From contig JAHLLQ010000002.1 in assembly GCA_020444065.1 (NCBI GenBank), forward strand, positions 186,001 through 250,000: 64,000 nucleotides of DNA. The letters run 5' to 3'. The position numbers were made by a program, and so were the translations under genes. The number at the start of each line of letters is the position of its first letter. Position 1 is the first letter of the stretch. The DNA is from a bacterium. GTDB lineage: Bacteria; Sumerlaeota; Sumerlaeia; SLMS01; JAHLLQ01. Below are positions 25,998 to 34,452 of this stretch, piece by piece. Under the pieces are notes generated by a model. The model saw only the letters and a program-made list of their open reading frames with translations, did no database searches and was not told the origin of the DNA.

Positions 25998-27655
25998 TCG
26001 GCCAGGAACTCGGATGGAATTTCGTCGAACGCGTCGTGGACCGCGGGTTCTTCGAGGATCAGCTTGTCGAGCATGAGACCACCGGACTGCGTGCCGTACG
26101 TCGTTTGTTCTCAGAGAATTTCTGCGCCGACGATATCGCCGTCGGCACGGTGCGTCGCCAGGTCGAGAAGGCCGCCGTCGTTCAGCACCCCGGAATTCCT
26201 GCAGTTCTACACGTGGAGGACACCGGCAAGCAGATTGCGATCTACTACGAGTACATCCACGGACGCGCATTCGAGAAGATGACGCGCGACCGCGACTTCA
26301 GCAAACCCAAGGCCTGGGGCGGATATTCCCTGGCGATCGTGCATCTTCTCCTGACACTGCGTCAGTTCGGGCTTGGCTACGATCGGCTGCTGCTGGAGGA
26401 CCTTGTTCTTCTCGATGGTCTAATCAGAGTTCGTAATCGCTGGCCGATTGGCGATCTCGACGAAAGCGAAACCGGCGGCAGTCCATTCCTGGAACGTATG
26501 GCGCAATCTCCGTATGGTGGAGTCTATGCCGTCGAGAAGCGACACCCGCATGCCGAGGCCCTCAATCGTCTGAAGAACTTGCTCTACTTCATGGCCTCCG
26601 GCCAGTGGGAACAGAACATGTCCCAGACGATCGAGCGACACACGGCTGAAAAGGCCACCGGTCGTTCCGTCAGCAAGACACCGCTGGGTCTCGAATACGA
26701 AATCGAAGATATCCTGATGCGGCTGCACGACCCAGCGGGGGAGCGCGGCATCAAGTCGCTCGAGGAACTGGAGAACGCGTTGACGCTGCTGACTGGCAGT
26801 TCGCGAGCCAGTCAAAGTCGTGCGAGCCAAAGCCGGGCTAGTCGAAGTGTCTCACGATCCAGTCAGCCGGATTCGATCTCAAAGACCATGGGCAAGCCGG
26901 CGCCGGGATCGGAGTGGGATTCCTCCGGCGAAATCCCGATGCCGGAAATTCCCTCGCCCGACGAGCAGGAACGCGAATATCAGCGCGCAAGCGCCGAGGC
27001 CGCGCGCATCCATAATACCGAAGATGCATTGCCGAAGCTCGGCGGCCCCAGCGATTCCGATACGGGCAGCAGAGGCCTTCCCCAGGAGGCGACCGACGAT
27101 GAGGATGACGACGAGGATCGCAGCTACCTCTACCCGACGCGGCCATCCGGCGATTCGACATCCCGTCCAATGCTATCCACTTCCAGCCTCGCATCGGCTG
27201 AAACCACCAGGCGCGCAACGAAGCCCGCTCGCATTAAAGAGCCAATCGAGTGGGGATTGTGGATCAAGATCTTTGGGGCCCTCATGGTCTTTGGTGTGAT
27301 CATCGTCGGCGCCGTCTTCGGCGTGAAGTACATTCTCCTGAAGAAGCCGAACCATGCGCCGGTTGCGCAGTTCCAGCACACTCCCGGCACTCTGACCGTT
27401 CTGCAGAAGATCGAACTGGATGCCACCCATTCAAGCGATACGGATGGCGACTCGTTGACGTATACCTGGCGAGTCGTCGATCTGCCCAAATCGGACTACC
27501 TGATTCGCCCGAATGGCAGTTCGGAATCCGCGCAGACAACGCTACAGTTCTTTGTCAGTGGTGAATATACCGTCGAACTGTCGGTGTTTGACGGCGCGCT
27601 GTCCAGCGATCCCGCCCGGCAGACGCTCCTGATCGAAACCGCACAACCGCGCTGA
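25994..27655 (+). CDS. Degenerate protein kinase 2 with membrane anchor and PKD domain
   Basis: 553 residues. N-terminal kinase-like domain (1-270): beta-3 lysine changed (LRAVRRL), hinge YYEYIHGR, catalytic loop changed to GYDRLLLEDL, no DFG. A Ser-Arg-Ala repeat follows (about 272-290), then an acidic, low-complexity linker, one transmembrane helix (about 423-450) and a C-terminal PKD-like domain outside the membrane (DATHSSDTDGDSLTYTWRV ... GEYTVELSVFDG). This is the layout of bacterial receptor kinases, with the enzyme part worn down. Start ATG 25994 overlaps the stop of pseudokinase 1. A sirtuin gene follows 5 bases later. Confidence 0.75.
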   Translation: MIGQELGWNFVERVVDRGFFEDQLVEHETTGLRAVRRLFSENFCADDIAVGTVRRQVEKAAVVQHPGIPAVLHVEDTGKQIAIYYEYIHGRAFEKMTRDRDFSKPKAWGGYSLAIVHLLLTLRQFGLGYDRLLLEDLVLLDGLIRVRNRWPIGDLDESETGGSPFLERMAQSPYGGVYAVEKRHPHAEALNRLKNLLYFMASGQWEQNMSQTIERHTAEKATGRSVSKTPLGLEYEIEDILMRLHDPAGERGIKSLEELENALTLLTGSSRASQSRASQSRASRSVSRSSQPDSISKTMGKPAPGSEWDSSGEIPMPEIPSPDEQEREYQRASAEAARIHNTEDALPKLGGPSDSDTGSRGLPQEATDDEDDDEDRSYLYPTRPSGDSTSRPMLSTSSLASAETTRRATKPARIKEPIEWGLWIKIFGALMVFGVIIVGAVFGVKYILLKKPNHAPVAQFQHTPGTLTVLQKIELDATHSSDTDGDSLTYTWRVVDLPKSDYLIRPNGSSESAQTTLQFFVSGEYTVELSVFDGALSSDPARQTLLIETAQPR

Positions 27656-27660
27656 ATATC

Positions 27661-28401
27661 ATGACCGAAGCGCTCGCAGAAGTCGCTCAATGGTTGCAGG
27701 ACGCCCGGTCGGTGCTCGTCCTGACCGGCGCGGGCATCTCTGCCGAGAGTGGCATTCCCACCTTCCGTGGGAAAGACGGGTGGTGGAAGAACCACGACCC
27801 GATGGAACTTGCATCGCCGGAAGGATTTGCGCGGAACCCAGCGCTCGTGTGGGAATGGTACGCCTACCGTTACCATCTCGTCGAGAAAGCTCAGCCAAAT
27901 CCTGGGCACCACGCGATCGCGCATTTGGAGGAACGGACTCCTGCGTTCCTGTTACTGACCCAGAATGTCGATGGCTTGCACCGTCGCGCCGGCAGCAAGA
28001 ACGTGCATGAAATCCACGGTTCGATCCAACGCATGCGTTGCACGCGAACGGGCAAAATCTACCATCCGACCGATGTGCCGATCGAGCCTCCGTTCCCGCT
28101 GAAGACTCCCGACGGCGACCTGCTGCGTCCGGACGTTGTCTGGTTTGGCGAGACGATTCGTATGGATGCGGCGGAGGCCGTTGAGGACTTTCTTGCAACC
28201 CACCATCCCGATGTCTGCCTGCTCATCGGAACGTCTGCGCTCTTTGCCTATATTCAAAGCTGGAGTCTGCGCGCCAAGTACGCCGGCGCACGACTTGTTG
28301 AAATCAACGCCGAGCGTTCCACCCTGTCGGGCATGGCCGACGCGTTCATTCAGCAGCAGGCAGGGACTGCGCTCCCTCAACTTGTCGAGGCCCTTACCTA
28401 G
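27661..28401 (+). CDS. Sirtuin-family NAD-dependent protein deacylase, zinc site lost
   Basis: 246 residues with clear sirtuin motifs: GAGISAESGIPTFRG, TQNVDGLHRRAG, catalytic His in HEIHGSI, RPDVVWFGE, and GTSALFAYIQSW. A Tyr-x2-Arg pair (WYAYRY), typical of class III enzymes that remove succinyl or malonyl groups, is present. The usual two CxxC zinc pairs are not: only one cysteine (RMRC) remains, and the segment is short. It may be a zinc-free sirtuin or an inactive one. Its TAG overlaps the stop of the convergent GNAT gene (shared CTAG). Confidence 0.88.
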   Translation: MTEALAEVAQWLQDARSVLVLTGAGISAESGIPTFRGKDGWWKNHDPMELASPEGFARNPALVWEWYAYRYHLVEKAQPNPGHHAIAHLEERTPAFLLLTQNVDGLHRRAGSKNVHEIHGSIQRMRCTRTGKIYHPTDVPIEPPFPLKTPDGDLLRPDVVWFGETIRMDAAEAVEDFLATHHPDVCLLIGTSALFAYIQSWSLRAKYAGARLVEINAERSTLSGMADAFIQQQAGTALPQLVEALT

Positions 28402-29084
28402 TCGAGCTTCTCGTCAAACGGTCCCGAGAACTTGGGATCGCGCGCCGCGTAGTCCCCCTTCTTTGCGACCTCCGGATTAATCCACTCGATGACGGCTGCG
28501 TAGCCCTGGCTGGGTTCGTCGTAGCGAAGGTAATTGTCGACCACGTACAGGACCCGGAACTCCTGCTTCAGTTGGAACGTCAACGTTGGATCGTGCAGTT
28601 CGCCCTTCACAACCTTCAGGACGTACTCCTCGGCAGACAACGTTCCCGCGCAGCGATGGTAGCCGCGCAGGCGAGCGCCCGCACGAATACGCAGCAACCC
28701 AAGTTGGCGGACGAGTTCTCGCCTGGCGGCATAGATCTTCCGGCCGATTCCCTTGCCCTGCGAATCGGGATGAACCATGACTTCCGCCCCGTAGAGCGTG
28801 TGACCTTCCGGATCGTGGTTCGTGAACATGCCGGCGTCGGTGAACTCGCGCCAGTTTCCGTGGCGCTCGTAATCGTCCCACAAGACGATCAGGCTGGCGG
28901 CCATCCCGAGGATACGTCCATCGCTCCGATCTTCCGCGACAAACTGACCTTCCGGAAAGACCTCCAGGTGTTTCCCCAGGGTTGCATTTCCCCAGGGCGG
29001 ATCGTCCGGGTAGACAATCCGGCAGAGCGCAGCAATGGCCTCGAAATCCTCGGGCCGGGTATTGCGAATAATGACTTCAGTCAC
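28398..29084 (-). CDS. GNAT-family N-acetyltransferase
   Basis: 228 residues. The GNAT core is visible: IRNTRPEDFEAIAALCRIVYP at the N-terminus, a central beta-4 strand YGAEVMVHPDSQGKGIGRKIY with the acetyl-CoA loop QGKGIG, and an Arg-rich AGARLRGY strand. The C-terminal 80 residues (LYVVDNYLRYDEPS...) are an extension typical of GNAT domains fused to a nitrilase-family amidohydrolase. Here the two parts are separate genes: GTG 29084 overlaps the nitrilase stop by GTGA. The substrate is unknown. Confidence 0.85.
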   Translation of the reverse strand: MTEVIIRNTRPEDFEAIAALCRIVYPDDPPWGNATLGKHLEVFPEGQFVAEDRSDGRILGMAASLIVLWDDYERHGNWREFTDAGMFTNHDPEGHTLYGAEVMVHPDSQGKGIGRKIYAARRELVRQLGLLRIRAGARLRGYHRCAGTLSAEEYVLKVVKGELHDPTLTFQLKQEFRVLYVVDNYLRYDEPSQGYAAVIEWINPEVAKKGDYAARDPKFSGPFDEKLD

Positions 29085-29980
29085 AGTTTCTCGAATTCGA
29101 CGACTTCCGGATTCGCGACAAGAGCCGCGGTCCTCTTGCTGTCGTTCAGTGGCAGTACAGACCCAAACTCCCGGGACTCGGCAATCGTCTCCATATCGAG
29201 ATCGGCGATCACCATCGTCTCGAGATTCGGCATCCCCTCTGCCAAAATGCCGTCGCGCGCAAATGAAAAATCGCACGGAGTCAAAACAGATGCCTGTCCA
29301 TAATTCAGCGAGATGGCGGGCACCATCGGCAGCGATCCGACCGTTGAGGAATGGATGACATAAACCTGGTTTTCGATAGCCCTGGCATGGGCGCAATACC
29401 GCACGCGAAGGAAGCCCTGCCGATCGTCTGTGCAACTCGGGACGACGATAATGTGGGCATCGTTTCGTGCGGCCGCGCGGACGATTTCCGGGAACTCCAC
29501 ATCGTAACAAATCGCAATCGCCAGACGCCCGAACTCCGTCTCGAAGATCTTCAACTTCTCCCGAGGCTCCACCTTCCAGTCGATGACCTCCCACTTCGTC
29601 ATGTGCATCTTCCCTTGCACGCCGTACTCTCCGGATGGGGCGAACAGGTAGCTGTCGTTGTGCATCTTCCCCGTCTTCTCATCCATGGTCGGAAAGGTGC
29701 CTGCCACGATGTAGAGATCGTACTTCTTCGCAAGCCCGCTCATGAACTCGATGAATTCCGGCAGGCGCGCGGCAAGGTCGCGGACTTGCTTCTCGATCGG
29801 GCGCTTCACATCGTTCAGCGTCAGCAACTGGGTCGAGAAGTACTCCGGGAATACCTGCAAGCGGCATCCGTAGTCGGAAGCCGTCTCAACCAGTGCCTCT
29901 ACCTGAGCCTGGAACTGCTGCAATGTTTCGATCGGACGGATGAAATACTGCAGTGAACAAACGCGAAGTCGTTTCGGCAT
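29081..29980 (-). CDS. Carbon-nitrogen hydrolase (nitrilase superfamily)
   Basis: 299 residues from ATG 29980, which has AAGGA 8 bases upstream. The catalytic Glu-Lys-Cys triad is present: Glu46 (FPEYFS), Lys124 (GKMHMTKWE) and Cys158 (CYDVEFPE). Family members hydrolyse amides or nitriles; this branch is usually found fused behind a GNAT domain. The 4-base overlap with the GNAT gene suggests the two products work as a complex. Confidence 0.88.
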   Translation of the reverse strand: MPKRLRVCSLQYFIRPIETLQQFQAQVEALVETASDYGCRLQVFPEYFSTQLLTLNDVKRPIEKQVRDLAARLPEFIEFMSGLAKKYDLYIVAGTFPTMDEKTGKMHNDSYLFAPSGEYGVQGKMHMTKWEVIDWKVEPREKLKIFETEFGRLAIAICYDVEFPEIVRAAARNDAHIIVVPSCTDDRQGFLRVRYCAHARAIENQVYVIHSSTVGSLPMVPAISLNYGQASVLTPCDFSFARDGILAEGMPNLETMVIADLDMETIAESREFGSVLPLNDSKRTAALVANPEVVEFEKL

Positions 29981-30065
29981 AGTGTTTATCCTTGGGGCTA
30001 TTTGTTTCAATACACGCCAGAGCGCAGGCAGCGATCAAGATCGAACCGCCGCCGATCGGCACATT

Positions 30066-30407
30066 CTACTTGCGAATCACGTCACTGCTTGAGGCGCGGA
30101 TCTCCTGGCGTTGTTCCCGGATTTGGGCGCGGCCCATTCGGAGCAGCTTCTTAAGCGCCGCCCAATGTCCCCAGCGCAAGATGCCTACCAGGACCGCCGC
30201 TGCGAGGGCGCCCTTCCAGAGCGAGCCCAATGGGCTGCCAGGAGTGCCCCACCAAGCGTAAGAGGCAAGCAGCAACAGGATCAGCCCGACGGCAATCGCC
30301 AGGCGCTCGCATGTCAGGAGTATGGCAGCAAGAAATTCAAACTTCCAGGCCCCCGGCGGGTGCGGGGCTCGAAGTTTCGTGACTGTCGATGACGATTCTT
30401 GGGACAC
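30066..30407 (-). CDS. Small membrane protein of unknown function
   Basis: About 113 residues from GTG 30407, overlapping the end of alr by 71 bases. Two hydrophobic helices (AAILLTCERLAIAVGLILLLL and WKGALAAAVLVGILRWG) are followed by a basic, charged tail. No family was recognised. The frame continues open far into alr, so the start is uncertain; GTG 30407 is the last good start before the first helix. It is supported mainly by its membrane-protein composition and by filling the gap between alr and the nitrilase. Confidence 0.45.
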   Translation of the reverse strand: MSQESSSTVTKLRAPHPPGAWKFEFLAAILLTCERLAIAVGLILLLLASYAWWGTPGSPLGSLWKGALAAAVLVGILRWGHWAALKKLLRMGRAQIREQRQEIRASSSDVIRK

Positions 30408-31548
30408 GGCCGCCGAGCTGACATGTGATCTCGTAAGGAATTGTACGCGCAATGCGCGCCACTTCCTCCAATGAGATTCGCTCACCACCCTGCGATCCGT
30501 AAAGTACAACTTCGTCGCCCACGCGCCCCTCGGGCAGCTTGGAGAGGTCCACAATCGTCTGGTCCATGCACACGCGCCCGACGATCGGAACGCGGCGGCC
30601 ACGAATCAATACCTGGCCTCCGTCACCATAACAGCGCGGCAGCCCATCGCCGTAGCCAATCGGCAGGATTCCCAGGCGGCCGTGTTCCGGCATGACGTAG
30701 CGTCGCCCGTAACTGATCGACGCGCCGGCCGGCCGATCGTGAATCGCCACAATTCGAGTGGCGAGCGTCATGGCCTGCTTCAGCGGTAAGCCACCGGCGG
30801 ATGGGTCCGGGTGCGCGCCATAAAGCAGAACGCCCGGACGAACCAGTTCGTAGTGCGATTCCTCGTGGTGGAGCACCGCGCCGCTGTTGGCGGCATGCAC
30901 AACCGGGCGGAAGCCAAACTTGTGGACGCGCCGAGCGACGAACTCGAAACGCTGGCGCTGGCTGATCGTATAATCGACATCGTCCTGGTTTAGACTGTCG
31001 GAAACCGAGAAGTGGGTCATGAGCCCTTCGAGCGCCTGGGGCATCGGTCCGAACAGATCGAGGAACGTCAGCCGATCCGGGCGGAAACCATACCGCCCCA
31101 TGCCGGTGTCGACCTTCAGATGCAGACGTGGGGCAACGCCACGGCGGCGCGCGATGGCCAAGTGCTGGCGCAGAAGTTCGATCGTTCCGATTGTGACAGA
31201 AATGCCGGCCCGTTGCAGCAAATCCGCATCGTCCGGGAAGGACGGTCCCGCCACGAGGATCGGCATTTCCTCCAGACCCTTGGACTCGCGCAGCGTTAGC
31301 GCTTCGTCCACCGTTGCGACTGCAATCCCTTGCACACCCCATCGGGCGGCCTCGCGGGCGACGTCGACCATTCCGTGCCCGTACCCGTCCGCCTTGACAA
31401 CAGCCATGATGCCGCAGCGCGATCCGATGCGGCGGCGGATGAACTCAAGGTTATGGCGAATGGCTGCCAGATCGACCACGGCTCGGGTCGGGCGAATCGT
31501 CGGGGCAGGCGCCACGACGGGGGCAACGGCGGGGGACAGAAGCGACAT
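30337..31548 (-). CDS. alr: Alanine racemase
   Basis: 403 residues. It interconverts L- and D-alanine for peptidoglycan. The pyridoxal-phosphate lysine is Lys52 in VVKADGYGHG; the second catalytic residue, a tyrosine, lies in ISYGRRY near residue 283; MDQTIVDLS and GDEVVLYG are typical of the C-domain. A 20-residue N-terminal extension rich in Pro and Ala precedes the barrel. It is divergent from a small membrane protein gene at 31738. Confidence 0.94.
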   Translation of the reverse strand: MSLLSPAVAPVVAPAPTIRPTRAVVDLAAIRHNLEFIRRRIGSRCGIMAVVKADGYGHGMVDVAREAARWGVQGIAVATVDEALTLRESKGLEEMPILVAGPSFPDDADLLQRAGISVTIGTIELLRQHLAIARRRGVAPRLHLKVDTGMGRYGFRPDRLTFLDLFGPMPQALEGLMTHFSVSDSLNQDDVDYTISQRQRFEFVARRVHKFGFRPVVHAANSGAVLHHEESHYELVRPGVLLYGAHPDPSAGGLPLKQAMTLATRIVAIHDRPAGASISYGRRYVMPEHGRLGILPIGYGDGLPRCYGDGGQVLIRGRRVPIVGRVCMDQTIVDLSKLPEGRVGDEVVLYGSQGGERISLEEVARIARTIPYEITCQLGGRVPRIVIDSHETSSPAPAGGLEV

Positions 31549-31737
31549 GGAACAGGAAGCCCTCGAAAGACACTCTTCCCCAGCCCTGCCCGCAGGCGAC
31601 CAACAGCATCAAGAAGAAACCACCATCGAGAGAAGCGGAAAACGCGATCTCCACCTCCGCACAACGCCGGGCTCGCCATGGTACAAACTGTGCATTCGAG
31701 ACGTTCGAGCTCGAACGGAGGTACGAGAAAACTCTCC

Positions 31738-32184
31738 ATGGCTACAGATCCTGTCGAAACTCCACGTATGCCGAGTAAAAAGGCCCGCTGGCTGTCCATC
31801 GGGGCCGTGGCGATCGTTGTGGGGATCGGTATTACAGCGGCCGTCCTGCTGACCGGTAACGGGCCGGAGATGATGGAGTTCTACCTCGACCCCGCCACTC
31901 CCGCGACGCGCAGCCAACTGGTTGAGGAGCTTCGCCAGCGCCGCGAGGAACTTCTTGCCTTGGACATTGTGCCGGATGCCGCCGCCGACGGGTGGCGGGA
32001 GGATGTGCTCCAGATCGCCGCTGCAGTCGAGGATTATGCCATCAGGAAGGGCTCGCTGCCCCATCGAATCAGCGATCTGGAAATCAGCCCGGACGAAATT
32101 GCGCCCGGCATCCGAATCGTCTCCGGACGCTCGCACTGGCGGCTTTACGGACCTGACGGGTCGCTATTGGCGCGTGGGAATTAG
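31738..32184 (+). CDS. Single-pass membrane protein, pseudopilin-like soluble part
   Basis: 148 residues. A short cytoplasmic N-terminus, one transmembrane helix (LSIGAVAIVVGIGITAAVLL), then a soluble region with AAVEDYAIRKGSLPHRISDL, the pattern (helix, small residue, proline) seen after the helix of type II pseudopilins. No prepilin peptidase site. It resembles the protein at 24546-25127 in plan. GGAGGT lies 15 or more bases from ATG 31738, so ATG 31768 is an alternative. Its TAG shares bases with the stop of the convergent TPR gene (TTAG). Confidence 0.6.
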   Translation: MATDPVETPRMPSKKARWLSIGAVAIVVGIGITAAVLLTGNGPEMMEFYLDPATPATRSQLVEELRQRREELLALDIVPDAAADGWREDVLQIAAAVEDYAIRKGSLPHRISDLEISPDEIAPGIRIVSGRSHWRLYGPDGSLLARGN

Positions 32185-34175
32185 CGAATGATGCGGAGGA
32201 TCTGCAGCAGGCGACAGAATCTCTGAAGGAAACCGCCGGGCGACTCATCCTCGGGCTCGATCTCCGGATCGAACCCGTGGGCGCGCAGATCGTCCAGCAG
32301 CGATTGAACCACCTGGTTGTCCGGCGCCAGTGTCGCAGCCGCCTCGAGATGCTCGAAGGCTTCCAGATTTCGATTCTCCTGAATCAGCACCGTCGCCAGG
32401 TTCGCCCGGTATGTTCCGTTTGCGGGCTCCAGGTTAACGGCCCGACGAAAGGCGTCGATGGCCTCGTCGCGCTGGTCCGCTTTCAGCAGCATCATCCCGA
32501 GCTCATTGGTGCGAGCCGGGGAGCGCCCAGACAGCGCCACCAGGCGCTGCTGCGCCGAGATGGCCGATTCATACTGTCCCGATTCCATCAGCAGCCGCGC
32601 CAGCGCTTCCCACAAGAACGGGTAACGAGGATGACGGTCGGAGAGATTCCGGAGCGTCTTCACCATGCCGGCGCGATGCTCTTGTTGCAGACGTTCTTGT
32701 TCTTCCAGCGACTTCGCCGGCTTCGGCCGCGCGGTCATGGCGCGCTCGAATATCTGGAAGTCGCCAGGGAAGTCCAGGGCGAACCGCGCCAGGAGGATCT
32801 CGCTTTCGGTGTCTTCGCTTCCAGCCAGTCCTTCTGCCTTGTTCAGGCAATAGAGAGCGGCCCGGGTTTGACCTCTCAGGCGACGGACCTGTCCCAAACG
32901 CAGCCAGGCCTGCCAATCCTCCGCCTGCGTCTCGACCCACTCCGTCGCGACCTCGTCGGCGCGTTCGAGCTTCTTCTGCTCGACCAGGAAGTCGAACAGC
33001 CTCCGATGCGACATCGGGTTGATTTCCGGCCCTTCGATCGCGCGTTCGAGCAAAATCTCCGCTTTGCGGACCTCGCCCCGCTCCCAGCACATCATCCCCA
33101 GATTTGTCAGCGCCGTCGAACGCCGCGGGTTTTCCTCGAGCACCCGGCGCCAGCAATTCTCCGCCTCGCGCGCGTTTCCCGCTTCGGCGTGACAGACGCC
33201 CAGTCCTTCTAGCACATCGGCGTCCCGCGGGAAGCGCCGGGCCGCTTCGTTCAGAAGGTCATAAGCCCGCATCGTTTGACCCTGGTGATGCAGAACCGTG
33301 GCCATTCGGACATAGGAGGACGGTACCAATGGGTCATTCGGCGCCGCGTGTTTCAAAAAGTCCTCCAGCAACGGCAGGGCTTCATCGAACCGGCCATCTT
33401 GGAACAGGTAGTTCCCCAGCAGCCCGCGGAACGGGGGGAAATGCGGCGCCAGATTGCAGGCCTCGCGCAGCGCGTTCAAGGCCGCATCGCGGCTCTCTTC
33501 GCCACCCTCGGCGAGAGTCGTCTGCGCCAGCATTGCCAGGGCTCGGCACGGTTCGTCGAAGTGCGGATCCGCCTGCAGCGCCTCCAGGAACGGCTCAAAC
33601 GGGGCTTCCGGGTTCCGGGATTGGACGGGCAACTGACGCGTCACGAGGCGCGCTACGCCTCTCAGATACGCGCGAAATGCCCGAAACGAGTTCGTCGACT
33701 GGCGGGAGATGGCCTCGCGAATGGGCGGGCGGATGGCCGGGGCGATCAGATCGACGACCTGCCCGAGGACGGGGAAGAACTCGCCCAGAAAGTCCGGCGC
33801 GGCCGCTTCAATCTTCGTTCGGAAGCACGTGAACCCGCCGCTAACATCAATCAATTCAACGTGGAGATCGATCGTCTCGCGGTACTGGAGGGAGCCCTGG
33901 AGGATGTGCGTTGGCTTTACGCCGGGCGGCGTCGGGAGCTCCAGCGCCTCCTCGACCGACCACATCGAGTGCCGCACGACCAGGCCGCGTTTCCCGGGAT
34001 CGTTGTCTGGCGCGAAAATCAGGTGATGGGCGTAGACCTGCGCATTCGGGATCAGGCGCAACCGGCCCTCGATCAACGCCGCCAGGCCGCGGGACAACTC
34101 GCCCAACGACGGCTGCTTGCCTCCCTCCGGAAGCGCAAACGGCAGAATCGCGATGCACGGTTGTTCTGTGTTCAT
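32181..34175 (-). CDS. TPR protein with TolB/FlgO-like N-terminal domain
   Basis: 664 residues without a signal peptide. Residues 5-150 look like the TolB-like domain found before TPRs in many regulators (IAILPFALPEGG ... GELSRGLAALIEGRLRLIP ... ILQGSLQY). From about 185 to 640 there are ten or more tetratricopeptide repeats with the Ala/Gly/Pro spacing typical of the family, for example in 275-400 and 530-640. It probably mediates protein contacts. No DNA-binding or enzyme domain was seen. Start ATG 34175 is preferred to an in-frame TTG at 34193. Confidence 0.8.
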   Translation of the reverse strand: MNTEQPCIAILPFALPEGGKQPSLGELSRGLAALIEGRLRLIPNAQVYAHHLIFAPDNDPGKRGLVVRHSMWSVEEALELPTPPGVKPTHILQGSLQYRETIDLHVELIDVSGGFTCFRTKIEAAAPDFLGEFFPVLGQVVDLIAPAIRPPIREAISRQSTNSFRAFRAYLRGVARLVTRQLPVQSRNPEAPFEPFLEALQADPHFDEPCRALAMLAQTTLAEGGEESRDAALNALREACNLAPHFPPFRGLLGNYLFQDGRFDEALPLLEDFLKHAAPNDPLVPSSYVRMATVLHHQGQTMRAYDLLNEAARRFPRDADVLEGLGVCHAEAGNAREAENCWRRVLEENPRRSTALTNLGMMCWERGEVRKAEILLERAIEGPEINPMSHRRLFDFLVEQKKLERADEVATEWVETQAEDWQAWLRLGQVRRLRGQTRAALYCLNKAEGLAGSEDTESEILLARFALDFPGDFQIFERAMTARPKPAKSLEEQERLQQEHRAGMVKTLRNLSDRHPRYPFLWEALARLLMESGQYESAISAQQRLVALSGRSPARTNELGMMLLKADQRDEAIDAFRRAVNLEPANGTYRANLATVLIQENRNLEAFEHLEAAATLAPDNQVVQSLLDDLRAHGFDPEIEPEDESPGGFLQRFCRLLQILRIIR

Positions 34176-34452
34176 CGAAGGACCATTCCCCAACAGCCCG
34201 CTTTTCGCTGTCCCGATCTGTGGGGACTATGAGCCAGGGACCCGTCATTCGGCAAGCCGAACAAGGGCCGGCGGCGAGGCTCTCTGCAGATTATTCGTCC
34301 AATACCTGGCCGTGCTTCATGGCCAGATTCGGGCCAGTGAACATTCGTGGCCTTTCCGAGACGGAACTTCGCTTGAGCCCGATGCCCGACCTCGTCATAT
34401 TCCGGGAACAATGCCTCCCCCCGGAGGCGACTTCGACCGTTGGAGTTCGTTC

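Noticed and set aside
26800-26870. CRISPR-like repeat
   Set aside because: Short in-frame coding repeat without spacers.
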